Notes: a model not told the origin generated them from the sequence alone. 64,000 bases of DNA from Sphingobacterium wenxiniae (GCF_900116225.1 NZ_FOZZ01000007.1:209005-273004); one strand, 5' to 3'; positions 9,032 through 18,777 are shown, counted from the first letter of the stretch. Translations and numbers: made by a program.

Positions 9032-10324
9032 TTAATAGTGACATTTACCACATTCCAGACCACCGATCATGGCTGCAGTCATTTTCTCACCTTTTTTCAA
9101 TTTCTCGTGCGCTTCGATCAACTGATCGTAGTATGCGTTATTTACGTCTACTTCGGTCTCACGGTGACAATCCACACACCATTTCATTGTAAGTGGAGAA
9201 TATTGATAAACTTCCTCCATATTTTCTATCGGACCGTGACAAGTTTGACACTCTACTCCCGCAACAGTTACGTGTTGTGAGTGGTTGAAATATGCAAAGT
9301 CAGGTAAATTATGAATTCTAACCCACTGAATAGGTTTTGGATTATTACCGTACTCTTTCGTCTCAGGGTTAAAGTCCACTGCTTTGTAAATCTTCGCAAT
9401 TTCTGGAGAAACAGCACCATCATAATGATCCGATGCAGTCACCGTGTTGTGACAGTTCATACAAACGTTAGCCGATGGAATCGAAGCATTTTTCGATTTG
9501 TAAGCACCGCCATGACAGTATTGACACTCGATTTGATTAACACCAGCATGGATTTGGTGCGAGAATTTAATTGGCTGAACCGGTTGATACCCTGTGTGAA
9601 CGCCTACGTTCCACATCGTATTCCACCCTAAAACACCTAAGAAAGCAACCAAGCCCAATACAGCGAACCCAACCAGCTTCTTATTCTGTACAAAAGCCTT
9701 AGCAAACTTCGCAACACTGCTTTCCTGATAAACTTCGTTTTTAGCTTGCGCTGCTTCAATCGCTGCTTGATTTGCCGCAATAACTTTCTCCAAAGAGCGA
9801 ATAACGCGGTTCAAAACAACAATTACCACCACCGCTAATACAACGATAGCAATCAAGCCCACAATCATCAACGTGTTGGCATCATTGGAAGCTCCACCGC
9901 CAGCAGCTCCAGCATCGCCTGTCACCGCTTTTTCAGCCAATTTCACTTCTTCTGCCCCAACATAAGCGATGATGTCACGAATGTCGTCCTCAGAAAGGTT
10001 AGCGTAAGATGCCATCATCGTTGGATACTGACCTTTCAACTCAACCGCAATCGGGTCTCCAGAATCCACCATTCCCTGCGGATTATGTATCCACTTGATA
10101 ATCCAAGCCTCTTCCCTTCTCTCAGCCAAACCAGCCAAATCTGGACCGGTTAACTTCTTCCCAATAGCGTGACAAGACTGACAAGCGTTAGCTTTAAAAA
10201 GCGCAGCACCATTAGCAGCATCTTGCGCACGAGACATCGTAACGGCAAACAACAACATCAGACCAACAGACATTGTCTTTGCAAGTTTTCCCAAAACGGA
10301 TGAGATATTTCTCATATTTAGCAC
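9032..10324 (-). CDS. actA: Alternative complex III subunit ActA, multihaem cytochrome c (six CxxCH)
   Basis: First gene of the act-cox operon. A signal peptide (1-33, ending SRAQ) is followed by a monohaem cytochrome c domain with CQSCH at 48-52 and likely axial Met at 103 or 104 (PTMMASYANLS). TM helices follow at about 150-172 and 216-236. The C-terminal part is a pentahaem domain with CQYCH (267-271), CMNCH (288-292), CQTCH, CVDCH and CGKCH (425-429, one residue before the end). The classical ActA is pentahaem; here an additional N-terminal cytochrome c domain is fused in front. The protein would shuttle electrons from the ActB iron-sulfur clusters to ActE or directly to CuA of the oxidase. 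A good promoter-like sequence lies about 75 bp upstream. Confidence 0.95.
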   Translation of the reverse strand: MLNMRNISSVLGKLAKTMSVGLMLLFAVTMSRAQDAANGAALFKANACQSCHAIGKKLTGPDLAGLAERREEAWIIKWIHNPQGMVDSGDPIAVELKGQYPTMMASYANLSEDDIRDIIAYVGAEEVKLAEKAVTGDAGAAGGGASNDANTLMIVGLIAIVVLAVVVIVVLNRVIRSLEKVIAANQAAIEAAQAKNEVYQESSVAKFAKAFVQNKKLVGFAVLGLVAFLGVLGWNTMWNVGVHTGYQPVQPIKFSHQIHAGVNQIECQYCHGGAYKSKNASIPSANVCMNCHNTVTASDHYDGAVSPEIAKIYKAVDFNPETKEYGNNPKPIQWVRIHNLPDFAYFNHSQHVTVAGVECQTCHGPIENMEEVYQYSPLTMKWCVDCHRETEVDVNNAYYDQLIEAHEKLKKGEKMTAAMIGGLECGKCHY

Positions 10325-10399
10325 TTTATACTATTTATTTATGATATAAAAACTTTTAAAATTCGTTGTTATAGGAGCCTACCCCCCCTATACAATGCA

Positions 10400-10432
10400 C
10401 AAAAGTATAACTATTTAAGTAATCAGTGACAA
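10400..10432 (-). promoter_or_regulatory. Candidate promoter of the act-cox operon
   Basis: Read on the minus strand, TACTTTTG (10407-10400) matches the Bacteroidota -7 box TAnnTTTG exactly. A TTG (10432-10430) lies 22 bp further upstream as a -33 box. This predicts transcription starting near 10394 and a 5' UTR of about 70 nt before actA. The match is by eye and no transcript data are available. Confidence 0.5.
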
Positions 10433-10554
10433 TTTAATGACGCAAATTGTCAATTTAAAACCATTCTAAATAGTAGTTAATATTTGTTAAATTTCATTAT
10501 TTTTAGAGACAGTATTTTTGGCCCTCTTCCAACCAAAACCTTATCAAATTTAAA

Positions 10555-10585
10555 TTGTTTTTCTGATAAAAAGAACCCAACTTTG
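10555..10585 (+). promoter_or_regulatory. Candidate promoter of msrB
   Basis: TTG at 10555-10557 and CAACTTTG at 10578-10585 (seven of eight positions of TAnnTTTG) are separated by 20 bp, which fits the Bacteroidota sigma-70 pattern. The predicted start near 10591 leaves a leader of about 20 nt before the msrB ATG. Confidence 0.4.
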
Positions 10586-10612
10586 AATATATATTATAAA
10601 TAAGGTGTCGGC

Positions 10613-11107
10613 ATGCAAATTAGAGCACTATCCATTTTACTGGTGAGTTGTGGGTTAATTGCCTTTTCGTGCCAACAAAAGGCTACAGATGCCGTGCACA
10701 CGTCAAGAAACAAGCAAAAAATCATTACCAACATGAGCGATAGTAATAAATACAACGAACTTAGCCCAGAAGAGGAATACATTATCTTACATAAGGGCAC
10801 TGAGCGCCCTTTTACCGGGGCCTTACTGAACAACAAAGCTGCAGGCACCTATATCTGCAAACGCTGCGACGCTCCGTTGTATCTATCAAAAGACAAATTC
10901 GAATCACACTGCGGATGGCCGAGCTTTGACGATGAAATCCCGGGAGCAGTGCGCAAAGAAACAGATGCCGATGGTAGACGGACAGAAATCCTATGCGCCA
11001 AGTGTGGAGGTCACCTTGGTCATGTATTCGAAGGGGAAGGTTTCACAGCGAAGAACACACGTCATTGCGTCAATTCACTGTCTATGAAATTTGTTCCGGC
11101 AGAGTAA
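10613..11107 (+). CDS. msrB: Peptide-methionine (R)-S-oxide reductase MsrB, lipoprotein form
   Basis: Reduces methionine-R-sulfoxide in oxidised proteins. The first 20 residues are a lipoprotein signal ([15 protein letters not shown]), so the enzyme is probably anchored in the envelope rather than cytosolic. The SelR domain follows from about residue 41 ([17 protein letters not shown]). It has two zinc CxxC pairs (CKRC and CAKC), the substrate loop [23 protein letters not shown] and the catalytic Cys in [11 protein letters not shown]. An internal ATG at 10733 would give a cytosolic protein, but the good lipobox argues for the upstream start. The last 26 bp overlap the 3' end of the convergent LacI-type gene. 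Confidence 0.93.
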   Translation: MQIRALSILLVSCGLIAFSCQQKATDAVHTSRNKQKIITNMSDSNKYNELSPEEEYIILHKGTERPFTGALLNNKAAGTYICKRCDAPLYLSKDKFESHCGWPSFDDEIPGAVRKETDADGRRTEILCAKCGGHLGHVFEGEGFTAKNTRHCVNSLSMKFVPAE

Positions 11108-12101
11108 CAATCGATGATTCCCTGATGATCAACTCACAGGGAATTGTTATTTTACGCAGTTCTTTTGACCGCCCTGCTATATCCGCCACCAATGTCTGGA
11201 TGAGTTCTTTTGTAAGTTGTTCTATGTTTTGGGACACAACCGTTATTGAGGGATCATGCAATTTGAAAAGCGTATGTTCATCAAAAGCGGCCATCCTTGG
11301 CAGCGGTATACGATGTTCTTTTAAAGCTTTCAGCCCACTTACTGCCAGATAGTTTGTTGAAAAAAGTACCGCATCCATTTTATTATCCACGATAAATTCT
11401 AGTATCTGATCTTTAGCATCCTGCTCTGGAGCACCTAGTTGCAGTTTTTTGATATAAGACTGCAACTGAAATTCATCCATTGCCTGCATATAACCCTCCA
11501 AGCGATCACGCATCTGCGTCTGGTTAGAATAGAGCGAAATAAGCCCTACTCGCTTGTTTTCATTTTCCAGCAAGTGCTTAGTAGCTTCATATGCCCCTTT
11601 TTTATTGTCCGAAACGACATAATGGGTATCCACCGTAGGGATATATCGGTCAAATAGTACAACAGGGATATTATTTTGACGAATATTCGCAATAGTATCT
11701 TCCAATCCCTCCGAAGGTGTAATGATAAAACCGTCCACCTGACGGTCCATAAACATCTGAATCAATTCCTTTGCTTTCTGACCGTCATTATTCATGCTAC
11801 AATAGATAATATGATAGCCCGCATCATAAGCCTGACGCTCTATATATTTAGCAACATTGGAAAAGAAAGGATTGGCGATATCCTCAACCAGCAGTCCCAA
11901 AATCTTTGTTTGCCCAGTCCTCAGGCTTTTGGCTAATTGATTAGGCTTATATCCTACTTTTTTGACATAATCCAACACGCGCTTCGTCATCGCATCGCTT
12001 ATGCGTTTCTCCTTGGCCTTATCATTCAAAATAAAGGATACCGTTGTCACTGAAATCCCTAAGGCTTTCGCTATATCGCTAATCAATACACGTTTTTTCA
12101 T
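11082..12101 (-). CDS. LacI/GalR-family transcriptional regulator
   Basis: A sugar-responsive DNA-binding repressor or activator. The 339 residues begin with a LacI-type helix-turn-helix ([20 protein letters not shown], about 7-26) and hinge helix ([11 protein letters not shown]). A periplasmic-binding-protein-like effector domain follows ([22 protein letters not shown].. through GLISLYSNQ.. and [21 protein letters not shown]). It is divergent from the GH92 mannosidase at 12631 with about 530 bp between them, which makes control of that gene plausible, though the intervening REPIN-like insert may insulate them. An inverted repeat 38 bp upstream of its start could be its own operator. The effector sugar is unknown. 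Confidence 0.92.
   Translation of the reverse strand: MKKRVLISDIAKALGISVTTVSFILNDKAKEKRISDAMTKRVLDYVKKVGYKPNQLAKSLRTGQTKILGLLVEDIANPFFSNVAKYIERQAYDAGYHIIYCSMNNDGQKAKELIQMFMDRQVDGFIITPSEGLEDTIANIRQNNIPVVLFDRYIPTVDTHYVVSDNKKGAYEATKHLLENENKRVGLISLYSNQTQMRDRLEGYMQAMDEFQLQSYIKKLQLGAPEQDAKDQILEFIVDNKMDAVLFSTNYLAVSGLKALKEHRIPLPRMAAFDEHTLFKLHDPSITVVSQNIEQLTKELIQTLVADIAGRSKELRKITIPCELIIRESSIVTLPEQIS
11117..11144 (+). terminator. Possible msrB terminator inside the 3' end of the lacI-type gene
   Basis: The inverted repeat ATTCCCTG (11117-11124) / CAGGGAAT (11137-11144) starts 10 bp after the msrB stop and is followed by a T-rich stretch (TTGTTATTTTA). It lies within the coding sequence of the opposing regulator. 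The T-run is imperfect, so strength is uncertain. Confidence 0.45.
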
Positions 12102-12138
12102 TCCAATACATTGTATAAGCCCAATCTACTAAAAAAAA

Positions 12139-12164
12139 TTAGCAAATCGTTTAATTAATGCTAA
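12139..12164. promoter_or_regulatory. Candidate operator of the LacI-type regulator
   Basis: TTAGCA (12139-12144) and TGCTAA (12159-12164) form an inverted repeat around an AT-rich centre with ATCGTTTA. It lies 38 bp upstream of the regulator start on the divergent side. LacI-family sites are usually palindromes with a central CG; this one is only partly so, hence the modest score. Confidence 0.3.
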
Positions 12165-12311
12165 AATTCAGAATAAATGCATCAAAATTTGTTTTTAACA
12201 AGAGTCGTGTTGAGGGGAAATGGAGTTTTTTTGTTAGACAGTTTTTTTATGTCGCTCAGGCCGCCTAAAGCTTTTGCTTTGGCATCAAGATTAAGTGTAC
12301 CTGCATTATTA

Positions 12312-12421
12312 TCCTCTCCCCAGCCCTCTCCAAAGGAGAGGGAGCGTATAGTTTGCTACCTGTCTAACTGTCAAGGAAACTAATTGGTTTCCCTCTCCTT
12401 GGGAGAGGGATTAAGGGTGAG
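12312..12421. repeat. REPIN-like pair of inverted REP hairpins
   Basis: Two hairpins with the same stem lie in opposite orientation: CCCTCTCC-aaa-GGAGAGGG at 12324-12342 and CCCTCTCC-ttg-GGAGAGGG at 12391-12409. Each has a G/T-rich tail on its outer side (the complement of CCTCTCCCC at 12313-12321 and GGGTGAGG at 12414-12421). About 50 bp separate them. A third relative is at 60184-60210. Two short open frames across this area (12177-12383 and 12384-12569) look non-coding. The rest of the 12102-12630 spacer holds another small hairpin at 12458-12472 (GTCCC-ggcga-GGGAC) and nothing else I can name. Confidence 0.6.
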
Positions 12422-12630
12422 GACTATAACAAAAAGTTTTTTGATAACTAATGCCCTGTCCCGGCGAGGGACGGAAAGGCTGTGGGATGGGAAGAATCGA
12501 CACATTGTCAAAAGAAATCCTCCCTTTGTTTTAAGCATAGAAATAAGATACATTTGTCCTGTCTTCTAAAAGGTTTTTTACCTACATATCCTCCTTTTTT
12601 AGTAATATTATCTTTTTAAGAATAAAGAAT

Positions 12631-14871
12631 ATGAAAAATAACAAAATATGGACTCTGGGTACCTTGGCTGTTGCATTGACTTCGGCCACGTTACCTTCAT
12701 CTGCCCAACATCTTACCAAACATGTCGACACCTTTATCGGCACAGGCGGTCACGGCCACACCTATCCAGGAGCAACTCTTCCATTCTCCTTAGTTCAACT
12801 TAGCCCGGACAACGGCAAGAGCGGTTGGGACTGGGTTAGTGGTTATCACATTTCTTCCGATTCTATTGCCGGCTTTAGCCACATGCACCTTAGCGGAACC
12901 GGAATCGGTGATTGGTTAGACATCGCCATTATGCCGCTCAAGCAGCCTGTACTTTCGGAAAAGACTGATGTAAAACAGAAATTCTCACGTGATAACGAAA
13001 GTGCCAAACCCGGCTATTACCAGGTAACACTGGGAAACGGCATCAAAGCCGAACTAACCTCTACCGAGCGTGTTGGTTTTCATCAATACCACTTCCCTGC
13101 TGACACCGAAACACCAACTATCCGTGTTGATCTGAAACACGAATACAACTGGGATAAAGCCACCAACTGTTATTTACACCAGGTGAACGATACTACTTTG
13201 GTTGGTCTGCGCCAATCCAAAGGCTGGGCAAATAAGCAACATGTTTATTTTGCCATCACGACTTCGCAACCTATTGCCAAAGTACACATGGTAACCCCGA
13301 CAGGACACCATAATGACAAGGAAGCTACAGGCGCATGGGTTATCGGAAATCTTGAATTTAAGAAAACCGACAAGATACAGCTAAAGGTAGCTTTATCGAC
13401 CACAGACAGTAACAAAGCTTTATTAGCTTTGAACGAAATTCTGGATTGGAATTTTGCACGGGTGGAAACCGAAGCGGAAAAGAAATGGGAAAAAGAACTT
13501 GCTAAAATTCAAATTGAAACAAGCGACGAACGCTTAAAAACCATATTTTACTCGGCCCTGTACCACACAGCCATTGCCCCTACCCTGTACTCGGATGCGG
13601 ATGGGGAATACAAAAACTACAAAGGCGAACGCAAAACCATGGCTAATGGCGGACAGCGATACACCTTCTTCTCCCTATGGGATACTTTCAGAGCATTGAA
13701 ACCATTGTTCACCATTACACAGCCCGAAAAATACACAGACATCTTAAACAGCATGCTTGCTTTTTACGATGAAAACGGGTTATTGCCTGTTTGGGATTTG
13801 AGTACTTTTGAGACCAACACCATGACAGGCTACCATGCCGTTCCGGTATTAGCAGATGCTGTGCTTAAAGAATGGCCAGGATTGGACGCAGAGCGGGCAT
13901 ACCAGGCTATGCGCAAAAGTGCTTTTCAGGAAATCCGGGAGGTTCCTGCCTATATTGAGTATGGCTACGTGCCACAAGACGTGAATGGAGGCTCCGTTAC
14001 CAAGACCTTAGAATATGCCTTTGATGATTATTGTATTGCTATGGTCGCACAAAAGCTGGGCAAAAAGGAAGACTATGCACTTTTCTTAAAACGTGCTAAA
14101 AACTATATTAATCATTTTGACCCAAACAGCGGCTTTATGCGTGCGAAATACAAAAACGGAAAATTTGTTGAACCTTTCGATCCGTTCTATTCGGAACATG
14201 AATTCGACAAAAGCCAATACATTGAAGGCAATGCTTGGCAACACTCCTTCTACGTACCGCACGATATTCGCGGGTTGGACAAATTGTTCCCGGAAAAAGA
14301 TGGATTGGACAAAATGTTGGACACTCTCTTTGCTGCTCCGTCATACATGACCGGTGAAAACCAATCCCCTGATGCCAGTGGGTTTATCGGGCAATATGCA
14401 CATGGTAATGAACCAAGCCACCATATTGCTTATATGTACACCTATATCGGCAAACCGTGGAAAACGCAAGAAAAAATTCGTTTCATCGTTGACTCGATGT
14501 ACCATGAGCGCCCGGATGGCTATGCCGGAAATGAGGATGCCGGTCAGATGAGCGCATGGGCTGTATGGTCAATGATGGGATTATATCCGGTAGCACCAGT
14601 AGGTGGTGAATATGTCTTCGGAAGCCCTGTATTAGATAAAGCCAATATCAGCATGCCTAATGGCAAAACCTTTACCATCATAGCGCGCAATAACTCGACT
14701 AAAAACATATACGTAAAGGCAATCACATTGAACGGAAAACCGTATAACAAGATGTACATCAGACATGAGGATATGCTCAAAGGCGGAGAACTTGTCTTTG
14801 AAATGTCTGATAAGCCAAATAAAGAATTAGGACAAAAACGAGAGAGCTGGCCTACTTCCATGGAGAATTAA
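12631..14871 (+). CDS. GH92 family exo-alpha-mannosidase
   Basis: Calcium-dependent enzyme family that removes terminal alpha-mannose, most often alpha-1,2-linked, from N-glycans or mannans. A signal peptide (MKNNKIWTLGTLAVALTSA..SAQ, about 1-25) suggests periplasmic or surface location. Family signatures run from the start of the mature protein (HVDTFIGTGGHGHTYPGA, DWVSGYHISSDSIAGFSHMHLSGTGIGDW) to the catalytic (alpha/alpha)6 domain (YIEGNAWQHSFYVPHD, HGNEPSHHIAYMY, GNEDAGQMSAWAVWS). The length of 746 residues is normal. Linkage specificity cannot be read from sequence alone. A paralogue lies at 27034. It is divergent from the LacI-type regulator. Confidence 0.95.
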   Translation: MKNNKIWTLGTLAVALTSATLPSSAQHLTKHVDTFIGTGGHGHTYPGATLPFSLVQLSPDNGKSGWDWVSGYHISSDSIAGFSHMHLSGTGIGDWLDIAIMPLKQPVLSEKTDVKQKFSRDNESAKPGYYQVTLGNGIKAELTSTERVGFHQYHFPADTETPTIRVDLKHEYNWDKATNCYLHQVNDTTLVGLRQSKGWANKQHVYFAITTSQPIAKVHMVTPTGHHNDKEATGAWVIGNLEFKKTDKIQLKVALSTTDSNKALLALNEILDWNFARVETEAEKKWEKELAKIQIETSDERLKTIFYSALYHTAIAPTLYSDADGEYKNYKGERKTMANGGQRYTFFSLWDTFRALKPLFTITQPEKYTDILNSMLAFYDENGLLPVWDLSTFETNTMTGYHAVPVLADAVLKEWPGLDAERAYQAMRKSAFQEIREVPAYIEYGYVPQDVNGGSVTKTLEYAFDDYCIAMVAQKLGKKEDYALFLKRAKNYINHFDPNSGFMRAKYKNGKFVEPFDPFYSEHEFDKSQYIEGNAWQHSFYVPHDIRGLDKLFPEKDGLDKMLDTLFAAPSYMTGENQSPDASGFIGQYAHGNEPSHHIAYMYTYIGKPWKTQEKIRFIVDSMYHERPDGYAGNEDAGQMSAWAVWSMMGLYPVAPVGGEYVFGSPVLDKANISMPNGKTFTIIARNNSTKNIYVKAITLNGKPYNKMYIRHEDMLKGGELVFEMSDKPNKELGQKRESWPTSMEN

Positions 14872-14886
14872 AGCTATACAACCTTT

Positions 14887-14985
14887 GTCATACCGAACGC
14901 AGTAAAGTAGCTGTACGTTAGGGGTTGAACATTCTCAGACTGAAATGACATCGTTTACAAATTCCTCCAAAGTCGGAATGACAAG
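14887..14985. repeat. REP-like imperfect inverted repeat in the GH92-DUF493 spacer
   Basis: The 205-bp spacer contains GTCATACCGAACGCAGT near its left end and CAGACTGAAATGACA and CGGAATGACAAGG near its middle. These resemble halves of the Bacteroidota element GTCAT-xx-GA...TC-xx-ATGAC and are degenerate. Similar but cleaner copies are at 24123-24157 and in the loop at 47096-47122. The remainder of the spacer has no obvious promoter box. Confidence 0.35.
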
Positions 14986-15076
14986 GTTTTACTATGGGGG
15001 ATGAAGCATAACAAAGGCTTACATAATATTGACTGGTACACTTCTTGCAATCCAATGAGTATAAGGAGAAAAAAGA

Positions 15077-15406
15077 ATGGCAGATATAAACAACATCAAT
15101 ATTCAGGACATTCCCAACAACGAAGGGAATACACCTACTGATTTTTATGACAACTTTCGTGTAAAGCTCAACGAAATTGAACAATTTCCGTCGCTTTATA
15201 CATTCAAATTTATTGTAAAAGCGGATTCAGACAAGCTTGAGCTTGTTAAAAACGTATTTGAACACGCAAGCTCTAAATTTTCGGAAAAGGAATCTTCGGG
15301 AGGAAAATACAAATCCATAACTGTAGAAACTTTTGTCAATAACGCTGAAGACGTAATTGATTATTACAAGAAAGTTTCTAAGATCGAATCCGTGATTATG
15401 TTATAA
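15077..15406 (+). CDS. DUF493 (YbeD-like) small protein
   Basis: A 109-residue cytosolic protein. After a variable polar N-terminus (about 25 residues rich in N, D and I), the segment from FRVKLNEIEQFPSLYTFKFIVKADSDKL to the C-terminus (VNNAEDVIDYYKKVSKIESVIML) fits the DUF493 alpha/beta family, a ferredoxin-like fold of unknown biochemical role. It is preceded by the weak ribosome-binding sequence AAGGAGAAAAAAG. A strong bidirectional terminator follows immediately. Confidence 0.8.
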   Translation: MADINNINIQDIPNNEGNTPTDFYDNFRVKLNEIEQFPSLYTFKFIVKADSDKLELVKNVFEHASSKFSEKESSGGKYKSITVETFVNNAEDVIDYYKKVSKIESVIML

Positions 15407-15443
15407 AACAATAAAGGCTGTCAGTTTGACAGCCTTTATTGTT
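15407..15443. terminator. Bidirectional intrinsic terminator
   Basis: A 17-bp perfect inverted repeat (AACAATAAAGGCTGTCA / TGACAGCCTTTATTGTT) with a 3-nt loop lies between the stop codons of the convergent DUF493 gene and the secreted unknown protein. It has A-rich and T-rich flanks that serve both directions. Confidence 0.85.
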
Positions 15444-16352
15444 TTATCTTTTAAAGGTAGAAATAGAATACATGCCGCTGAGCGGTTTTCTTTCAAACAG
15501 ACCCTCAAAACATTTCATCGTTAATTCATCATCTTTCAAAAGCCCATGTTCTTTGTAATAACTAAGTGGTAGCTTTCTATCGTAAAAAAAGTGCGCATCT
15601 TCTCTGTAAAAAGATTGCACCCCTCCTCTAAACGAAGCACCACAAACCCTATTTTCATCAAAACTTACAGACACAAAATCTTCAGCACCGATATAATCTA
15701 TTTTGATATCTCCCGCATTGCCCACAACCTCAAAAACGTGACTTGAATACATTAATGCAGAAGCGATACCATACCATAACCCAGGACGATGCATTTCTTC
15801 TCTATCCGCAAAAAAATTACTAAAAGCCTTTTCTAACATAGGATTCGTACCAATAGTAACTAACAAATTCGAAGGTCGTTTAGTGTCAAAAAATAAAACA
15901 ATGGTATCTCTAAAACTCATTGAGGATAAATTCTCTTTGAGATAGTCTTTAGCTCTACTCATAAAAGCATTCGGACCACCTCTAAAATCACCATAGTACT
16001 CATGATACCCACCAAAAGCAAACAAACTCCCACCAAAAGACACATCTACCTCAACAGTATCTAAAGATGGGTGTTTGCTAATATAAACATCGTAGTATAC
16101 CGAATCTTTAAAACTCGGACTGTCCCGAAGATAAACATCCCAATCACCATTCCGCCATTGTTCTAACCCAACAACCTTGCGATTTACCCTATAGACACTC
16201 CGAAACCGAATAGAATCCGGAATTCCAACTTTATTAAATTCGGTCTGCAATTTAATCGCTAAGGTATCCAAAGCATCAAGATGAAAAGTCTGCCCTCGGG
16301 AAGCATTTCCCAAGAAAAACAGCAAAACAAAAATGAACCAATGTGTTTTCAT
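15444..16352 (-). CDS. Secreted protein of unknown function
   Basis: I do not recognise this family. The 302 residues start with a clear signal peptide (MKTHWFIFVLLFFLGNASRGQ, cleaved near 21). The mature part is mixed alpha/beta with many aromatic residues and no repeats, membrane segments or obvious catalytic motif. Two Cys (VCGASF and MKCFEG) are near the C-terminus. Gly/Phe-rich stretches such as SFGGSLFAFGGYHEYYGDFRGG occur in the middle. It lies downstream of pnp but is separated from it by a terminator, and is followed by its own terminator. It is a plausible real gene because of its length, signal peptide and clean flanks. Confidence 0.75.
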   Translation of the reverse strand: MKTHWFIFVLLFFLGNASRGQTFHLDALDTLAIKLQTEFNKVGIPDSIRFRSVYRVNRKVVGLEQWRNGDWDVYLRDSPSFKDSVYYDVYISKHPSLDTVEVDVSFGGSLFAFGGYHEYYGDFRGGPNAFMSRAKDYLKENLSSMSFRDTIVLFFDTKRPSNLLVTIGTNPMLEKAFSNFFADREEMHRPGLWYGIASALMYSSHVFEVVGNAGDIKIDYIGAEDFVSVSFDENRVCGASFRGGVQSFYREDAHFFYDRKLPLSYYKEHGLLKDDELTMKCFEGLFERKPLSGMYSISTFKR

Positions 16353-16389
16353 ATATAAACTAAGATGACAAAGGAAATCTTATTCCATA

Positions 16390-16418
16390 AAAAAGACCTG
16401 TTGTTAACAGGTCTTTTT
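16390..16418 (-). terminator. Intrinsic terminator after pnp
   Basis: A 13-bp stem (AAAAAGACCTGTT / AACAGGTCTTTTT) with a GTT loop sits 22 bp after the pnp stop codon. On the minus strand the stem runs into a T-stretch. Confidence 0.8.
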
Positions 16419-16440
16419 CTGATATAAATCTAAAACAATA

Positions 16441-18621
16441 CTATCCTTGCGGAGCATCTTGTTTTGGTTTGTCTTCTCTTGGAGGACGAGGCAACAATAC
16501 TTTGCGAGATAGCTTAAGCTTACCTTGTTTGTCAACCTCTAACAATTTAACGGTTACCATATCACCTTCTTTCAACACGCCGTCCATTGTTTCCAGACGT
16601 CTCCATTCGATTTCAGAGATGTGCAATAGACCATCTTTGCCTGGCATAATTTCCACAAATGCACCAAACGGCATAATGGATTTCACTTTACCTTCATAAA
16701 TCTCACCAACTTCAGGTTTCGCAGCAATAGCTTTGATACGTGAAACGGCAGCATCGATGGACTCTTTATTGTCAGCAAAGATTTGAACTACACCTTTGTT
16801 ATCCACTTCTTCGATAGAAATCGTTGAACCGGTTTCACGTTGCATCTCTTGGATAATTTTACCACCTGGTCCGATCACTGCACCGATAAATTCTTTATCG
16901 ATAGTCAAAGAAACAATACGCGGTGCGTGTGGTTTGTAATCTTCACGTGGAGCAGAGATCGTTTTCTTCATCTCATTCAAGATATGTAAACGAGCCTCTT
17001 TCGCTTGATCCAAAGCTTGGGTCAACACTTCCCATTTTAGACCATTGATTTTTAAGTCCATCTGACAAGCTACGATACCATTTTCTGTACCAGTAACTTT
17101 AAAGTCCATATCACCTAAGTGGTCTTCATCACCCAAGATATCAGAAAGAATAGCGTATTTACCTGTTTTCTCATCCGTGATTAAGCCCATCGCGATACCA
17201 GATACCGGTGCTTTCAATTTCACCCCTGCATCCAACAATGCCAATGTACCTGCACAAACAGTAGCCATGGAAGAAGAACCATTTGATTCCAAGATGTCAG
17301 AAACCACACGAATGGTGTATGGATTTTCCCCATCAGCAGGCAATACTTGCTTCAAAGAACGCATCGCCAAGTTACCATGCCCAACTTCACGACGACCAGG
17401 ACCACGGTTTGGTCTTACCTCACCTGTCGAAAAAGCAGGGAAGTTGTAGTGAAGGATAAACTTGTTGTATCCATGGATGAAAGCTCCGTCAATCATCTGC
17501 TCATCGTCTTTCGCTCCTAAGGTAACAGAAGTCAATGACTGGGTTTCACCACGTGTGAATACAGCCGAACCATGCGCCGCAGGAAGGTAATCAACCTCAG
17601 ACCAAATCTGGCGCACTGTACGTACATCACGACCGTCTAAACGAATCCCTTCATCCAACACCAAGTTTCTCACTGCATCATACTGCACATCGTGGAAATA
17701 TTTTTTAGCCAAGAATGCTGTTTCTTCGTCTATTTCTTCACCCAGCGTTACAAAGAATTCTTCACCGATAGCGGCAAATTTTTCTGTACGCTCATGTTTC
17801 GTAGAACCGGATTTTGCTACGGCATATACTTTATCATAAGTTGCTGCAAAAATAGCTTCACGCAATTCTAGGTTAGATGGCTCATGGTTGAATTCACGTT
17901 TTACGTTAGAACCTACCAAATTAGCCAATTCTACCTGCGCAGCAACTTGTTTTTTGATAGCATCATGTGCAAAAGCAATTGCTTCTACCATTTCAGCTTC
18001 CGAAATCTCTTTAGACTCCCCTTCTACCATCACGATATCCTGTGCAGAACCTGCTACGATATATTCCAATGTAGCGTTTGCTAATTCAGACATGCGTGGG
18101 TTGATTACCAACTGTCCATCAATCTTTGCCACACGAACCTCAGAAATAGGACCGTTGAAAGGAATGTCCGACACCGCCAAAGCAGCGGAAGCAGCCAAAC
18201 CTGCCAAAGCATCCGGCATAATATCTTTATCCGCAGAAATCAAGGAGATCATCACTTGCGTATCTGCATGATATGTTTCAGGGAATAATGGACGCAAAGC
18301 TCTGTCCACCAAACGTGAAATCAACACTTCGTAGTCTGATAGTCTGGCTTCACGACGAAGAAATCCGCCGGGGATACGACCTGCCGCCGCATATTTTTCT
18401 TGGTAATCTACAGAAAGTGGAAGAAAATCCACTCCTGGTTTTGCCTCTTTTGCGGATACCACTGTCGCTAACAACATGGTATCACCTTGTTTCAACACCA
18501 CAGAACCATCAGCCTGTTTAGCCAATTTGCCTGTAGACAATTCGATTGGGGCTAAACTTCCGCCCAGTTCAATTGTTACTTTTTTTTCGTTATAACTCAT
18601 TTTGTTTTCATTAGGGTGCAT
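16441..18621 (-). CDS. pnp: Polyribonucleotide nucleotidyltransferase (PNPase)
   Basis: Phosphorolytic 3'-5' exoribonuclease of RNA decay. It has two RNase PH domains (about 20-240 and 330-560; the second has GRRDVRTVR-like [39 protein letters not shown] and [17 protein letters not shown]). A KH domain ([20 protein letters not shown]) and an S1 domain ([21 protein letters not shown]) follow. The length of 726 residues is typical. The ATG at 18621 has AGAGGA five bases upstream; the alternative ATG at 18600 ([14 protein letters not shown]) aligns better with usual PNPase N-termini, so the true start could be either. The C-terminus ends in a charged Pro/Lys/Asp tail ([16 protein letters not shown]). 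Confidence 0.98.
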   Translation of the reverse strand: MHPNENKMSYNEKKVTIELGGSLAPIELSTGKLAKQADGSVVLKQGDTMLLATVVSAKEAKPGVDFLPLSVDYQEKYAAAGRIPGGFLRREARLSDYEVLISRLVDRALRPLFPETYHADTQVMISLISADKDIMPDALAGLAASAALAVSDIPFNGPISEVRVAKIDGQLVINPRMSELANATLEYIVAGSAQDIVMVEGESKEISEAEMVEAIAFAHDAIKKQVAAQVELANLVGSNVKREFNHEPSNLELREAIFAATYDKVYAVAKSGSTKHERTEKFAAIGEEFFVTLGEEIDEETAFLAKKYFHDVQYDAVRNLVLDEGIRLDGRDVRTVRQIWSEVDYLPAAHGSAVFTRGETQSLTSVTLGAKDDEQMIDGAFIHGYNKFILHYNFPAFSTGEVRPNRGPGRREVGHGNLAMRSLKQVLPADGENPYTIRVVSDILESNGSSSMATVCAGTLALLDAGVKLKAPVSGIAMGLITDEKTGKYAILSDILGDEDHLGDMDFKVTGTENGIVACQMDLKINGLKWEVLTQALDQAKEARLHILNEMKKTISAPREDYKPHAPRIVSLTIDKEFIGAVIGPGGKIIQEMQRETGSTISIEEVDNKGVVQIFADNKESIDAAVSRIKAIAAKPEVGEIYEGKVKSIMPFGAFVEIMPGKDGLLHISEIEWRRLETMDGVLKEGDMVTVKLLEVDKQGKLKLSRKVLLPRPPREDKPKQDAPQG

Positions 18622-18682
18622 TTTTCCTCTTTTCTAGCTTCTCTGAATGCACCGATTTTTTTATGACCTTTAAAATCTCGCA

Positions 18683-18690
18683 CAAAGTTA
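18683..18690 (-). promoter_or_regulatory. Candidate -7 box for pnp
   Basis: On the minus strand TAACTTTG matches TAnnTTTG exactly and lies 62 bp upstream of the first pnp ATG. I found no TTG at the expected -33 distance, so support is partial. Confidence 0.3.
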
Positions 18691-18777
18691 ATTATAAAAA
18701 ATTTAAAAACGATGAGGATTTAAAAGGGGTTTTCAAGCCATATTTTCTAACTTGCAGGCTGAATTGCAGGAGAAAAG

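Noticed and set aside
12177..12569. Two adjacent short open frames (68 and 61 codons) between the lacI-type gene and GH92
   Set aside because: They run through the REPIN-like hairpins, have no domain, and one begins directly after the other's stop by chance.
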